47,834 nt of DNA from Pseudomonas fluorescens (GCF_002837185.1 NZ_KZ477989.1:1-47834), one strand, 5' to 3'; numbered from the stretch's first letter, positions 18,036 to 27,743 are shown. Notes: generated by a model not told the origin, from the letters alone. Translations and numbers: made by a program.

Positions 18036-19205
18036 TCAAGCCAGCAGTCGGGTGATGGCTCGTACGATCATCTCCACTTCCTTGCTGTGCAACGTCAGCG
18101 GCGGCAACAGGCGAATGATCTTGCCCCGCGTGACGTTGATCAACAGCCCGTGCTCCTGGGCGGCACGTTGGGCAAGGTCGCGATAAGGGCTGGCCAGTTC
18201 AATCCCGATCATCAAGCCTTTGCCGCGAATCGCCCGCACTTGCGGGTGCCCATCGAGTTCCATGCGCAAGCGATCGAGCAAGCGCTCGCCCTGCCGCGCA
18301 GCGTTGTGCAACAGCCCCTGCTCTTCGATGATGTCCAGCACCGTGCAGCCGACGCGGCACGCCAGCGGGTTGCCACCGAACGTGCTGCCATGGCTGCCTG
18401 GCGTGAACAGTTCGGCGACGCCGGCGCGGGCCAGGCAGGCGCCGATCGGTATACCGTTGCCGAGCCCTTTGGCCAGGGTCATCACGTCGGGGACAATGCC
18501 CTCGTGCTGAAAGGCGAACCAGGCACCGGTACGGCCAATGCCGGTTTGTATTTCATCAAGCATCATCAGCCAGCCGTGACGCGTGCAATGATCGCGCAGG
18601 GCTTTCAGGTAGCCGGGCGGTGCCGGTAACACACCACTTTCGCCCTGGATCGGCTCCAGCAGCACGGCGGCGATGCGCGTACCCAACTGTTGGGTGATGC
18701 GCTTCAATGCGTCCAGATCACCAAAACCCACCTTCAGAAAATCCCCCGGCAGACGTTGAAATCCAAGGCGCACTGATGGCCCGTCACTGGCCGCCATGGT
18801 GCCCAGCGTGCGCCCGTGGAAAGCGTTCTCCATCACCACCACCAAGGGCTGCTCAATGCCTTTTTTCCAGCCATGCAGGCGTGCCAGTTTCAGCGCTGCT
18901 TCATTGGCTTCAGCGCCTGAATTGTTGAAGAACGCGCGGTCAAGCCCGGACAGTTGGGTCAGGCGCAGGGCCAGACGCTGTTGCCAGTCAATGCTGTAGA
19001 GGTTGGAGGTGTGCAACAGCAGGCCGGCCTGCTCGCTGATGGCCGTTACCAGCCGGGGGTGGGAATGGCCGACATTGGTCACGGCCACGCCCGCGACCGC
19101 GTCCAGGTACTCGCGACCTTGTTGGTCCCACAGACGCGTGCCCAAACCGCGTGTGAAACTCAGGGCCAAGGGTTGATAGGTGCTCATCAGGCAGGCGGCA
19201 GTCAT
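18036..19205 (-). CDS. Acetylornithine aminotransferase-like class III transaminase
   Basis: This 389-residue PLP enzyme reads as the ArgD family. It has [16 protein letters not shown], the phosphate/cofactor region [38 protein letters not shown] with the PLP-contacting Asp, and the Schiff-base Lys in [14 protein letters not shown]. The [11 protein letters not shown] motif follows. Start 19205 has GGAG 8 bp upstream; the longer reading from 19256 lacks such a site. Pseudomonas usually carries a main argD/aruC elsewhere, so this may be a second copy with another omega-amino acid substrate. A divergent LysR gene 100 bp away is the likely regulator. Confidence 0.85.
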   Translation of the reverse strand: MTAACLMSTYQPLALSFTRGLGTRLWDQQGREYLDAVAGVAVTNVGHSHPRLVTAISEQAGLLLHTSNLYSIDWQQRLALRLTQLSGLDRAFFNNSGAEANEAALKLARLHGWKKGIEQPLVVVMENAFHGRTLGTMAASDGPSVRLGFQRLPGDFLKVGFGDLDALKRITQQLGTRIAAVLLEPIQGESGVLPAPPGYLKALRDHCTRHGWLMMLDEIQTGIGRTGAWFAFQHEGIVPDVMTLAKGLGNGIPIGACLARAGVAELFTPGSHGSTFGGNPLACRVGCTVLDIIEEQGLLHNAARQGERLLDRLRMELDGHPQVRAIRGKGLMIGIELASPYRDLAQRAAQEHGLLINVTRGKIIRLLPPLTLHSKEVEMIVRAITRLLA

Positions 19206-19306
19206 GGGGCAGGCTCCAGTGCATCGTTGTGGTGTTTGAGTATCGTTAGCCACCACAGCTGGATAAACTGCGAATTCCTACAATTACTTTAAACCAGGAC
19301 TTGATA

Positions 19307-20212
19307 ATGGATCTGTTCCAGGCCATGTCGGTGTATGTGAAGGTTGTCGAGACCGGCAGCATGACCGCCGCCGCGCACGAGTGCGGGATGTCGACGACCA
19401 TGGTCGGCAACCATCTGCGTGCGCTGGAGCACCGACTGGGCGTCAGTTTGCTCAAACGCACCACCCGCAAACAGAGCCTTACGGAATTTGGCGGGCAGTA
19501 TTATCAGCGCTGCCTGGAAGTGCTGGGGCTGGTGGCCGACTCCGAGCTACTGGCGGAGCAGATTCACAGCGAAGCGCCCAAAGGCAGCCTGCGTATCACC
19601 GCGCCGCCCGTGTTCGGCACCGAACGTCTCGTGCCGGCCTTGAGCGAGTTTTCCCAGCGCTACCCGCTGATCAACCTGTATGTGGTGTTGAGCAATGAGC
19701 GGATGGACCTGGTCGACAGCGGCTTCGATGTGGCGATCCGCCTCGGCGAACTGGAAACCTCCAGCCTGATCGCCAGACCCCTGCAGGCCTACACCCTCAC
19801 CCTCTGCGCATCCCCTGCGTACCTGGCGCGGCGAGGCACGCCGCAGACTCCGGCTGACCTGCAGCATCACGACTGCCTGGCTTTCGCCTACCCTGCGACC
19901 GACAACTGGCGCGACACCGACAAACTGTGGCGCATGACGGGGGACGAAGGCGAGGTAGAGGTTCCGGTGGCCGGCTCATTGACCATCAACAGCTCCCAAG
20001 GCTTGCGCCAGGCGGCGGTAAACGGCATGGGCATCATCATGCTGGCTGATGCCCTGGTGCAACCGGACCTGGAGAGCGGCAAGCTGGTTGCCTTGCTGAC
20101 CGGTTATAACCTCCCCAGCCGCCCCATGCACCTGCTGTATCGCCAAGACCGTTATCGCCTGCCCAAGCTGCGGGCCTTGGTCGATTTTGTCATGGAGAAG
20201 TGGGCGCACTAG
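19307..20212 (+). CDS. LysR-family transcriptional regulator
   Basis: This 301-residue regulator has an N-terminal winged helix (VVETGSMTAAAHECGMSTTM, RALEHRLGVSLLKRTTRKQS) and an effector domain of the CrgA/YafC-like subgroup: GSLRITAPPVFGTERLVPAL, VDSGFDVAIRLGEL and NGMGIIMLADALVQPDLESG. ATG 19307 follows AGGA at 19296-19299. It is divergent from the acetylornithine aminotransferase-like gene and is its most likely regulator. The effector is unknown. Confidence 0.88.
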   Translation: MDLFQAMSVYVKVVETGSMTAAAHECGMSTTMVGNHLRALEHRLGVSLLKRTTRKQSLTEFGGQYYQRCLEVLGLVADSELLAEQIHSEAPKGSLRITAPPVFGTERLVPALSEFSQRYPLINLYVVLSNERMDLVDSGFDVAIRLGELETSSLIARPLQAYTLTLCASPAYLARRGTPQTPADLQHHDCLAFAYPATDNWRDTDKLWRMTGDEGEVEVPVAGSLTINSSQGLRQAAVNGMGIIMLADALVQPDLESGKLVALLTGYNLPSRPMHLLYRQDRYRLPKLRALVDFVMEKWAH

Positions 20213-20371
20213 GAGGCGCAGCAGAAGGCAGGCACGAGTAGGATCGTTCTGAATGTTCACCACGCCTCCCCATCCGGGGCCAATCTCTTTTAATGTCAGC
20301 CCTATCAAGGAAAACGTTGACTGAACGGAATCACCCAACACTGCCGCAAGACGTGACATAGGGGTATTCCG

Positions 20372-21565
20372 ATGATAGCCACGAGTCTCAGTGTTACATC
20401 ACCTTCCGCACTCAGCCTGGAAGCCTTGCAACGCAATCAGTCCCTTCAGGAACACAGCGTTGCCGGGGAGTCCGACAGCCCGCGCCAGACCCTGATCGAG
20501 CGGGTAAAAAAGCAAACAGGGATAGTTTCGAGCCACCTTGAACCCTTGCAACAGATCGCGGCAACCACCAACTCCATCATCGGCATACGTCCAGTCGAGT
20601 CCGTGGCTACCGGACTGATAGAAGCCGGACACCCCACCAAGGACTTCCACATCAAGGGCAAAAGTGCCAACTGGGGGCCGCAGGCAGGTCTGATCTGTAC
20701 CGACCAGGCATTCAGCAAGCTGGAGAGTGCACCGGAAAAAGTCGCCAAGGCCAACGCGCAGATTCTGGAGTGCGTCGAGCGACGCCACGCAGTCCCGATC
20801 CCGCTGAAACTCTCGAGCCATCGCCTCAATGAACTGGTGAACCTAGGCCATATCACTGAACTGGCCGCAACAGGCGAGGAAGGCACGCTGAAATTGAGCG
20901 CCCAAGGGCCGAGCGGGCAACGCTATACATTTCAAGCCCGTTCTGTTTCGCCTGACGCCGACACTTATCTGATCACCCACCAGGGCAAGCCGCTTGAAGT
21001 ACTGGCCAAACAGGCAGAGGGCAAGCCGTTGACTGCCGATTACGATCTGCACATGGTCGCACCGCACCTGAGTGACTACGGGGCCCAGGATAAGCTCCCG
21101 GTACCGGATGTCGCTCACAGCGTGTTCAAGGAACGAATCAATGCGTATAAACAGGTGCCGGAGGAGCTGCGCGCAGACTTTGCCAGCGCAGCGAATTTCT
21201 ACAAGAAAGAGGACGCCGATCTAGGCAATGCCACGCCGCGAATACGGGAGATGATCGGCATCATCAATCAAACGCTGGTCGGGGACGCAGAGCGGGTGGT
21301 CCACCACAATGCGGACTCGGGCAGCCCGGCGACGGAAGTGGCCGCGAACTACCCGGCGACGTTTTTCCTGCCGTCAAAACTAGGCAGATTCGATGAAATA
21401 AGCATCATCCATGACAGCAGGGAAATGGCTGAGCTGATAAAAACCGCCAAAGACAGCGGTTTTCACGTGCCGCTCAATCCTCTCTGGGAGAATGAGCTGG
21501 TGAATATCCGGCGATCAGACTTCACCCAGGCAAAACATCGCCTGGCTGAATCCAGATATGCCTGA
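20372..21565 (+). CDS. ExoY-like nucleotidyl cyclase toxin (CyaA/EF/ExoY family)
   Basis: This 397-residue protein matches P. aeruginosa ExoY (378 residues) as I recall it. Shared strings include IGIRPVESVATGLIEAGHPT, KGKSANWGPQAG, TADYDLHMVAP, GNATPRIRE and YPATFFLPS. The ATP-binding lysines are K90 and K97 (ExoY K81 and K88), the metal-binding aspartates are D223 and D225 (D212 and D214), and H312 matches H291. The position of ExoY N297 is Ser318 here. The Ser/Thr-rich first 40 residues would suit a type III secretion signal, but no secretion gene or chaperone is in the window. The family makes cyclic nucleotides after activation by a host cofactor (actin for ExoY). AGGGG lies 7 bp before the ATG. 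Confidence 0.85.
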   Translation: MIATSLSVTSPSALSLEALQRNQSLQEHSVAGESDSPRQTLIERVKKQTGIVSSHLEPLQQIAATTNSIIGIRPVESVATGLIEAGHPTKDFHIKGKSANWGPQAGLICTDQAFSKLESAPEKVAKANAQILECVERRHAVPIPLKLSSHRLNELVNLGHITELAATGEEGTLKLSAQGPSGQRYTFQARSVSPDADTYLITHQGKPLEVLAKQAEGKPLTADYDLHMVAPHLSDYGAQDKLPVPDVAHSVFKERINAYKQVPEELRADFASAANFYKKEDADLGNATPRIREMIGIINQTLVGDAERVVHHNADSGSPATEVAANYPATFFLPSKLGRFDEISIIHDSREMAELIKTAKDSGFHVPLNPLWENELVNIRRSDFTQAKHRLAESRYA

Positions 21566-21631
21566 TATCGGCAGCAGCAAGCAGCGGCCTGATAATCGAG
21601 TTATCGAGGCCGCCACCGTTACATCATTTAA

Positions 21632-22825
21632 TTACGCCTGAACCAGACCGTTGATCTTGACGGTCGGGTTCACGTCCGCTTCGTAGTCCACGCCATCGAC
21701 CTCAAAACCGAACAAGCGCAGGAACTCAGCCTTGTAGCCGGCAAAATCGCTGATCTCGTTGACGTTGTCGTCGGTAACCTGGTTCCACAGCGCCGCCACG
21801 GCGTCCTGAACCTTTGGCTCCAACTCGGCCAGATCGGCACGCAGACGGCCGTCAGCGTCCAGTTTCGGCTCGCTGCCGTACAGGCTGTCCTTGAACAGGC
21901 CGTACACCTGCTCGATGCAGCCCTCGTGAGTGCCCTGCTCTTTCATCACCTTGAACAGCAGCGACAGGTAGAGCGGCATGATCGGGATTGCTGAACTTGC
22001 CTGGGTGACCACGGCCTTGAGCACCGACACACGGGCGTCGCCCTTGAGCGCAGCGAGGTTGTCGCGCAGAGTCAGGACTTTTTTGTCCAGGTCTTTCTTG
22101 GCTTCGCCGATGGAGCCGTTCCAGTAGATGTCCTGGGTCAGCTTCTCACCCAGGTAGGTGAACGCGGTGGTCTTGGCGCCTTCGGCCAGTACATCGGCGT
22201 CACGCAGGGCGTCGATCCACAGCTGCCAGTCTTCACCGCCCATGACTTTGACGGTGCCGTCGATTTCTTCCTGGGTCGCCGGCTCCAGCGTAGTGTCGAC
22301 CACCACGCCCTTGTCAGTATTGATCCCACGCAGGGTCACAGCCTTGCCGATCGGCTTGAGGGTGGAGTTGTGCACCACGCCTTGTGGGTCGGTACGGCGT
22401 GGCGCGGCCAAGCTGTAGACCACCAGGTCGATTTTGCCCAGGTCTTTCTTGATGGTTTCGATGGTCAGGCGCTTGATCTCGTCGGAGAACGCGTCGCCGT
22501 TGATGCTCTTGGCGTACAGGCCCTTTTGCACGGCAAACTTCTCGAACGCCGCGCTGTTGTACCAGCCAGCGGAGCTCAACTTGCCTTCTTCGCCTTCTTT
22601 CTCAAAAAACACGCCCAGGGTATCGGCGCCGCAGCCAAACGCAGCACTGATGCGCGCGGCCAGGCCGTAGCCGGTGGAAGCACCGAGGACCAGCACCTTC
22701 TTGGGGCCGCCTTCGATGGTGCCGTTTTCAGTCACGTAGTCGATCTGCTCCTTGACGTTCGCTTCACAGCCAACAGGGTGAGCGGTCACACAGATAAAGC
22801 CACGAACCCGCGGTTTGATGATCAT
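21632..22825 (-). CDS. fabV: Enoyl-[acyl-carrier-protein] reductase FabV
   Basis: FabV reduces enoyl-ACP with NADH in the last step of fatty-acid elongation and is resistant to triclosan. The 397-residue protein starts [20 protein letters not shown] and has the cofactor region [21 protein letters not shown]. The family active site Y-x8-K is in [10 protein letters not shown], and the C-terminus is [15 protein letters not shown]. Length is typical. Start 22825 is preceded by GGAAGAGG. It is transcribed alone, divergent from the lpxO-like gene across about 270 bp. Confidence 0.95.
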   Translation of the reverse strand: MIIKPRVRGFICVTAHPVGCEANVKEQIDYVTENGTIEGGPKKVLVLGASTGYGLAARISAAFGCGADTLGVFFEKEGEEGKLSSAGWYNSAAFEKFAVQKGLYAKSINGDAFSDEIKRLTIETIKKDLGKIDLVVYSLAAPRRTDPQGVVHNSTLKPIGKAVTLRGINTDKGVVVDTTLEPATQEEIDGTVKVMGGEDWQLWIDALRDADVLAEGAKTTAFTYLGEKLTQDIYWNGSIGEAKKDLDKKVLTLRDNLAALKGDARVSVLKAVVTQASSAIPIMPLYLSLLFKVMKEQGTHEGCIEQVYGLFKDSLYGSEPKLDADGRLRADLAELEPKVQDAVAALWNQVTDDNVNEISDFAGYKAEFLRLFGFEVDGVDYEADVNPTVKINGLVQA

Positions 22826-23097
22826 AAAAATTCTGCCTCTTCCAAGGTGCCGAAGGCCAATGGTGGCCATTCAACTTCAATCGTACCGGTCTATGACGCC
22901 TGAAAAACCGAAGCGTCACGATAGACGCAAATCTTCCGATCTCAAAATTCAATCCGCAGACCCTGACAGCCCTGATGTCCGTTACAAACTGTGCACCGAC
23001 TTAACAATTTTCGAACTATTTAAAACGCTCAAGGACGACAGAAACCCCTATGATGACGATATTGTTTCATTATGTTTCAGGTTTGGAGCCAGGTTTC

Positions 23098-23922
23098 ATG
23101 AGCAAAAACGCTGTCGGCAAAAAGCTGGTGTCCCTCGCCTGGGTCGTCGGCGTTCTGCTATTGATCTACTGTTTTCCGCGCACCTGCCTGGTGTTTCTAC
23201 TGCTGGTGGTGCTCTGCGGTGTTTATGATTTTTTGCGCAACGGCCTCTACGACCGCAGCACCATCAAGAAATATTTCATCGGCAACGGCCGCAACACTTG
23301 GGTGCTGGCGCCGTTCAACACCCTGCTCGACCTCTTGAGCGCCCGCAACCGGCATGTCTACACGATGCAAGACCTGCCGCCCGAATGGCGCGAAGACCTG
23401 CAACAGGTCATCAACGACGCCATGGCACGCAAGGAAGAAATCATCGGTTACCTGGACGCCCGCATGGCCGAGAAGAAACGCGGCATGCTGTTTTTCCAGT
23501 GGTACGGTCGGCCCATCGAAACCGCCCTGAACATCCCGCAACTGCGCAAGAAACTGCCCTTCGTGAAGACCATCGGCGTGTCGGTGTTCAATGAGAACCG
23601 CTCGACGTCGTTCCACTTCGGGCCCCTGCGCATGATGTTCCGAGTGCTCTACAACATGGCGCCGGCACCGCACCATGAAGGCGTGTATATCCAGGTGGGC
23701 AAGCACAAGCACTACTGGCACGACGACCCGCTGTTTATCTTCGATGACACGCTGATGCATGCGTCTTTCAACAAGAACGATGCGAAACGTTACTGCCTGT
23801 TCATTGATATCGTGCGGCCAACCCGGGTGCCCTCCGTGCTTAACGCCGTGATCGCGGGTTTTGCCGGCCTGGTGTTTACCCTGCGTCGGGTTTTCTACAA
23901 AAACTGGAAGCTGATCCAGTAA
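23098..23922 (+). CDS. LpxO-like aspartyl/asparaginyl beta-hydroxylase family protein
   Basis: This 274-residue protein has N-terminal membrane segments (SLAWVVGVLLLIYCFPRTCLVFLLLVVLCGVYDFL in pieces) and a C-terminal helical segment. The cytoplasmic domain is of the Fe(II)/2-oxoglutarate Asp-hydroxylase family, with metal-binding candidates H in FHFGPLR and H in FDDTLMHASFNKND. The co-substrate Arg is probably in DAKRYCLFIDIVRP. LpxO enzymes 2-hydroxylate a secondary acyl chain of lipid A. Start 23098 (MSKNAVGKK) is preceded by GGAG-CCAGG; ATG 23050 is an in-frame alternative. fabV next door gives a lipid context but no operon. Confidence 0.82.
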   Translation: MSKNAVGKKLVSLAWVVGVLLLIYCFPRTCLVFLLLVVLCGVYDFLRNGLYDRSTIKKYFIGNGRNTWVLAPFNTLLDLLSARNRHVYTMQDLPPEWREDLQQVINDAMARKEEIIGYLDARMAEKKRGMLFFQWYGRPIETALNIPQLRKKLPFVKTIGVSVFNENRSTSFHFGPLRMMFRVLYNMAPAPHHEGVYIQVGKHKHYWHDDPLFIFDDTLMHASFNKNDAKRYCLFIDIVRPTRVPSVLNAVIAGFAGLVFTLRRVFYKNWKLIQ

Positions 23923-24071
23923 GTTCTGCGGCATGATGGTGCTGGACGGCATTTGCGCTCGGCCTTGCGCCTGAGGTAAATAACCGTCTCGTGCGACCGT
24001 ATACGGCGCCCATCATTCTCAAGCCATCGCGTCTTTCGTGGATGCGGTGGCTGTGCTTTCAAGGAATCAGA

Positions 24072-25445
24072 ATGCCCCAACGTCAAGTCATCAACGCCGC
24101 CGTCAGCCCCAAGGGCAGCCTCGAAACCCTGTCACAACGTGAAGTCCAGCAACTGAGTGAAGCCGGCAGCGGCAGCGTCTATGCCCTGTTTCGCCAGTGC
24201 GCCCTGGCGATCCTCAACACCGGCGCGCATATCGACAACGCCAAGACCATCCTCGATGCCTATAAAGACTTTGAAGTGCGCATCCACCAGCAAGACCGCG
24301 GCGTACGCCTGGAACTGCTCAACGCTCCCGCCGACGCCTTCGTCGATGGCGAGATGATCGCCAGCACGCGCGAAATGCTGTTCAGCGCCTTGCGTGACAT
24401 CGTCTACACCGAGAACGAGCTGGACAGCCAGCGCATCGACCTGAGCAACTCCCAGGGCATCACTGACTACGTGTTCCACCTGCTGCGCAACGCCCGTACG
24501 CTGCGCGCGGGGGTCGAGCCGAAGATCGTGGTGTGCTGGGGTGGCCACTCGATCAACACCGAAGAATACAAATACACCAAGAAAGTCGGGCACGAGTTGG
24601 GCCTGCGCAGCCTCGACGTATGCACCGGCTGCGGCCCCGGCGTCATGAAAGGGCCGATGAAAGGCGCGACCATTTCCCACGCCAAACAACGCATCACCAG
24701 TGGCCGCTACCTGGGCCTGACCGAGCCTGGCATCATTGCCGCCGAAGCGCCGAACCCGATCGTCAATGAGCTGGTTATCCTGCCGGACATCGAGAAACGC
24801 CTGGAAGCCTTCGTGCGTGTCGGCCACGGCATCATCATCTTCCCCGGCGGCGCGGGCACCGCTGAGGAATTCCTGTACCTGCTGGGCATCCTGATGCACC
24901 CGGACAACCGCGACCTGCCGTTCCCGGTGGTGCTCACCGGGCCCAAACATGCGGCTCCCTACCTGGAACAACTGCACGCGTTCGTCGGCGCTACCCTCGG
25001 CGAAGCGGCGCAGAAGCATTACCAGATCATCATCGACGACCCGGCCGAAGTCGCGCGCCAGATGACCGCAGGGCTCAAGGCGGTCAAACAGTTCCGGCGC
25101 GAGCGCAACGACGCGTTCCACTTCAACTGGCTGTTGAAGATCGACGAAGGTTTCCAGCGCCCCTTCGACCCGACCCACGAAAACATGGCCAGCCTGCAGC
25201 TGAGCCATGCGTTGCCGCCCCATGAACTGGCGGCCAACCTGCGTCGCGCGTTCTCGGGGATCGTTGCAGGTAACGTGAAGGACAAAGGTATTCGCCTGAT
25301 CGAAGAAAACGGTCCGTACGAGATTCATGGCGACCCGGCGATCATGAAACCGTTGGATGAGCTGCTCAAAGCGTTTGTCGCCCAGCACCGCATGAAGCTA
25401 CCGGGCGGCGCGGCGTATGTGCCGTGCTATCGCGTGGTGCAATGA
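24072..25445 (+). CDS. ppnN: Nucleotide 5'-monophosphate nucleosidase PpnN (LOG family)
   Basis: PpnN cleaves purine and pyrimidine nucleoside monophosphates to base and ribose-5-phosphate and in E. coli is tuned by (p)ppGpp. The 457-residue protein has an N-terminal regulatory domain, the central LOG fold with CTGCGPGVMKGPMKGA and the catalytic PGGAGTAEEF motif, and a C-terminal domain of the YgdH type. Length matches E. coli PpnN. ATG 24072 has AAGGA 6 bp upstream; the longer frame from 23991 has no such site. It is monocistronic here. Confidence 0.93.
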   Translation: MPQRQVINAAVSPKGSLETLSQREVQQLSEAGSGSVYALFRQCALAILNTGAHIDNAKTILDAYKDFEVRIHQQDRGVRLELLNAPADAFVDGEMIASTREMLFSALRDIVYTENELDSQRIDLSNSQGITDYVFHLLRNARTLRAGVEPKIVVCWGGHSINTEEYKYTKKVGHELGLRSLDVCTGCGPGVMKGPMKGATISHAKQRITSGRYLGLTEPGIIAAEAPNPIVNELVILPDIEKRLEAFVRVGHGIIIFPGGAGTAEEFLYLLGILMHPDNRDLPFPVVLTGPKHAAPYLEQLHAFVGATLGEAAQKHYQIIIDDPAEVARQMTAGLKAVKQFRRERNDAFHFNWLLKIDEGFQRPFDPTHENMASLQLSHALPPHELAANLRRAFSGIVAGNVKDKGIRLIEENGPYEIHGDPAIMKPLDELLKAFVAQHRMKLPGGAAYVPCYRVVQ

Positions 25446-25586
25446 GCCGGCGCGGCCGGTCATAGTTTGTATCGGTTTGGCGCATGGCCAAAGGTGTGGG
25501 GATCGAGGGTTCGGACTAGGGTTTTAGTACCGACTCACCCACACCTGCGAGCAACCCATGGACCAACGGATATTGTCCTCTATCAC

Positions 25587-25606
25587 TCCTTACCCTAAGG
25601 TAAGGA
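25587..25606. promoter_or_regulatory. Inverted repeat overlapping the antitoxin ribosome site
   Basis: TCCTTACC-CTAA-GGTAAGGA is a perfect 8-bp-arm inverted repeat just upstream of the antitoxin gene. The right arm contains the AAGGA Shine-Dalgarno sequence for ATG 25615. It could be the autoregulatory operator of the AbrB-type antitoxin or an RNA hairpin that masks the ribosome site. Confidence 0.6.
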
Positions 25607-25629
25607 ATATCACGATGGAGATCTTCACT

Positions 25630-25872
25630 ATGGCAACCGCCACGCTTACATCAAAAGGGCAAATCACCATCCCTGTCCAGGTCAGGACAGCCCTCGGCCT
25701 GGAAACAGGCGACCGGGTGGAATTCGTCGAAATGGAAGACGGCAAGTTTTCCATGATCGCCGCGAGCAAAACCGTCACCGACCTCAAGGGTCTGATTCGC
25801 AAGCCTGCCAATGCGGTGTCCATCGAGGACATGAACCAAGCCATCGCGGCCCAAGGAGCAAAAGCCGGATGA
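25630..25872 (+). CDS. AbrB/MazE/SpoVT-family antitoxin
   Basis: This 80-residue protein begins MATATLTSKGQITIPVQVRT, the swapped-hairpin AbrB DNA-binding fold, and ends in a short toxin-binding tail (VSIEDMNQAIAAQGAKAG). It should bind DNA at the upstream inverted repeat and neutralise the PIN toxin that overlaps its stop codon as ATGA. The start at 25630 has GGAG 9 bp upstream. ATG 25615 (MEIFTM) has AAGGA at 25602-25606 and is equally possible; 25558 is less likely because it would put the inverted repeat inside the gene. Confidence 0.9.
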   Translation: MATATLTSKGQITIPVQVRTALGLETGDRVEFVEMEDGKFSMIAASKTVTDLKGLIRKPANAVSIEDMNQAIAAQGAKAG

Positions 25873-26264
25873 TCGGCCTGGATACCAACGTGCTGGTGCG
25901 CTACGTCACCCAGGACGAGCCGGTGCAATCAGCCAAGGCGTCCAGACTGATCGAATCACTGACTGCCGCGTCACCGGGCTTTGTCAGCCTGGTGACCATT
26001 GTGGAGTTGGTGTGGGTACTGCAGTCCTGCTATCAATCAGCCAAGAGCGATGTGGTGATGGTGCTGGAAACCCTGCTGCACACGCGCGAGCTCACTGTTG
26101 AGCACGCCGATATCATCTGGCAGGCGCTGCGCAAGTTCGTGGCGAACAAGGCAGACTTTGCCGACTGCCTGATCGAGCGTTGCGCCCATGCGGCCGGCTG
26201 CGAGTACACCGCCACCTTCGACCTCAACGCGGTCAAGGCGACGGGTATGAAGCGCATTGGTTGA
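25869..26264 (+). CDS. VapC-type PIN-domain ribonuclease toxin
   Basis: The 131-residue PIN protein has the acidic residues of the family: D5 in MIGLDTNVLVRY, E in TIVELVWVL, D in NKADFADCLIE and D in ATFDLNAVK. It overlaps the antitoxin by 4 bp (ATGA), so synthesis is coupled. PIN toxins cut tRNA or rRNA and stop growth when the antitoxin is degraded. The antitoxin is AbrB-like, the common VapBC arrangement. No transposon signs flank the pair. Confidence 0.92.
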   Translation: MIGLDTNVLVRYVTQDEPVQSAKASRLIESLTAASPGFVSLVTIVELVWVLQSCYQSAKSDVVMVLETLLHTRELTVEHADIIWQALRKFVANKADFADCLIERCAHAAGCEYTATFDLNAVKATGMKRIG

Positions 26265-26282
26265 GTCGGTTTGTTTCGGGGT

Positions 26283-26612
26283 TCAGCGAATCCAGCCACC
26301 GACCTGCCAGTGATACCCGTCATTACGCTGTACCCAATGCGGATGCACATAGCGATAACCCTCGCGCACCGGCTCCCAATGGCCGTGCACCGCGACATAT
26401 CGCCCGCCTTGCCAGCGCCAGTAGCCGCGTGACCAGATATAACCTTCGCGCGCCGCCGGCTCGACTTCGATCACTTGCACCGGCGGCGGTTGGGGCGCCA
26501 CGACTTCCACATACTCATGCTGTACCGGCCGACGTTCATGTACGACACGCTCTTGCACACACCCGGATGACGCGACGACTAACGCCGCCATTGCCGCATA
26601 ACGTAGCAACAT
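26283..26612 (-). CDS. YXWGXW-repeat lipoprotein
   Basis: This 109-residue envelope protein has a lipoprotein signal MLLRYAAMAALVVASSGC with lipobox ASSGC. A proline-rich linker (VVAPQPPPVQV) follows, then Trp/Tyr/Gly-rich units such as EGYIWSRGYWRWQGGRYVAVHGHWEP and HPHWVQRNDGYHWQVGGW (read in parts). These repeats define small outer-membrane lipoproteins of unknown function. Start 26612 has GAGGA 6 bp upstream. It is convergent with vapC, 18 bp away. Confidence 0.85.
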   Translation of the reverse strand: MLLRYAAMAALVVASSGCVQERVVHERRPVQHEYVEVVAPQPPPVQVIEVEPAAREGYIWSRGYWRWQGGRYVAVHGHWEPVREGYRYVHPHWVQRNDGYHWQVGGWIR

Positions 26613-26744
26613 ACAAAATCCTCGGGCGTAATCGCCCCGTACCTGCATCAGTAAGAATTCCCCCTTTGTTGCAGCCAGGCCTCCTGCTCGGGCATGGTTT
26701 ATTTTTAACAGGAGATGTCTGTCAGATTGCTGAACCCCCAGGCC

Positions 26745-27644
26745 TCAAGACGTGCACGCGACGGTCGGTCGCTTCAGGCGCAATAAAACCAGCCCGGCAA
26801 TGACGACGGCGATGCCGGCATAGGTCGAGGCATGAATCCGCTCGCCGAACATCAAAGCCGCCCATACCAGGGTGACCGGGGGCTCCAGGTAGACCAACGC
26901 GGCAACCTGGGTGGCCGTCATCACGCGCAGCAACTGCCACAGGCTCAAGTAAGCAGCAAAGGTGGAAAACACCGTCAACCACACAATCGAAACCAGTACG
27001 TCGGTGTCATGGGGAATGCTCAAGGTATCGGTGTACAACACAGCGCCTGTGAAGCCGATCAGGCTCAGCAGCGATTGGATAAACAGCGGTATGAGCAAAC
27101 CGACATTCTCGCTCTGCACCGAGCGGCGTTCGTACAGCGTCGCCAGCGTCAGCCCCAGTGCCGACACCAGTGGCAGCCCATACATGGCCAGGCTTACCTG
27201 GGTTGGGCCATGGCTATACTGCCCGGCTATCACCATCGCAACGCCGGCAAAGCTGATCACGAGCCCCACCCATTGCCAGCCGCCGCTGCGCTCGGTGGCG
27301 CTGCCCGTCGACAATACCGCTGTCATCAACGGCTGCAACGCCGCGATGATCGCCGCAATGCCTGGCGGCAGACCGTTCTGGATCGCCACATACAGGCAAC
27401 TCAGGTACAAAAACTGCGACAGGCAACCAATGACGGCGTAATGGCGGATCTGCGCCCATGAAACCTTCAACAATCTGACGTTCAGGAACAGCCCCAGGCA
27501 CAGCGATACCAATAGGAATCGCCAGAACAGCAGGTTGAACGCCCCCCCGTCCTGGGTGCCAAGCTTGGCGCCGATATAGCCCGAACTCCACGACAGGACA
27601 AACGCCCCTTGCAACAGCAGCAAACCCAGGGTTGATCGCTTCAT
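26745..27644 (-). CDS. DMT-superfamily (EamA) transporter
   Basis: This 299-residue membrane protein has about ten hydrophobic segments in two EamA repeats. The first begins LLLLQGAFVLSWSSGYIGAK and the second carries LVYLEPPVTLVWAALMFGERIHASTYAGIAVVIAGL. Such proteins export metabolites or amino acids; the substrate is unknown. It is divergent from a LysR gene 99 bp away, which probably controls it. A GGAGGGC site precedes the ATG at 27644. Confidence 0.88.
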   Translation of the reverse strand: MKRSTLGLLLLQGAFVLSWSSGYIGAKLGTQDGGAFNLLFWRFLLVSLCLGLFLNVRLLKVSWAQIRHYAVIGCLSQFLYLSCLYVAIQNGLPPGIAAIIAALQPLMTAVLSTGSATERSGGWQWVGLVISFAGVAMVIAGQYSHGPTQVSLAMYGLPLVSALGLTLATLYERRSVQSENVGLLIPLFIQSLLSLIGFTGAVLYTDTLSIPHDTDVLVSIVWLTVFSTFAAYLSLWQLLRVMTATQVAALVYLEPPVTLVWAALMFGERIHASTYAGIAVVIAGLVLLRLKRPTVACTS

Positions 27645-27743
27645 GCAGCCCTCCAGCCTTAGTCGATTGACTTCAAGGCTAGGGACAGGAGACTCTTCTG
27701 TATATTTGAATAACCTGCACTATCAATCCGTAAAAGTCGAACC

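Noticed and set aside
20213..20371. HrpL or ExsA box upstream of the ExoY-like gene
   Set aside because: I looked for GGAAC-N16-CCAC and for the ExsA A-rich motif but found no convincing match, so a type III regulon link is not supported here.
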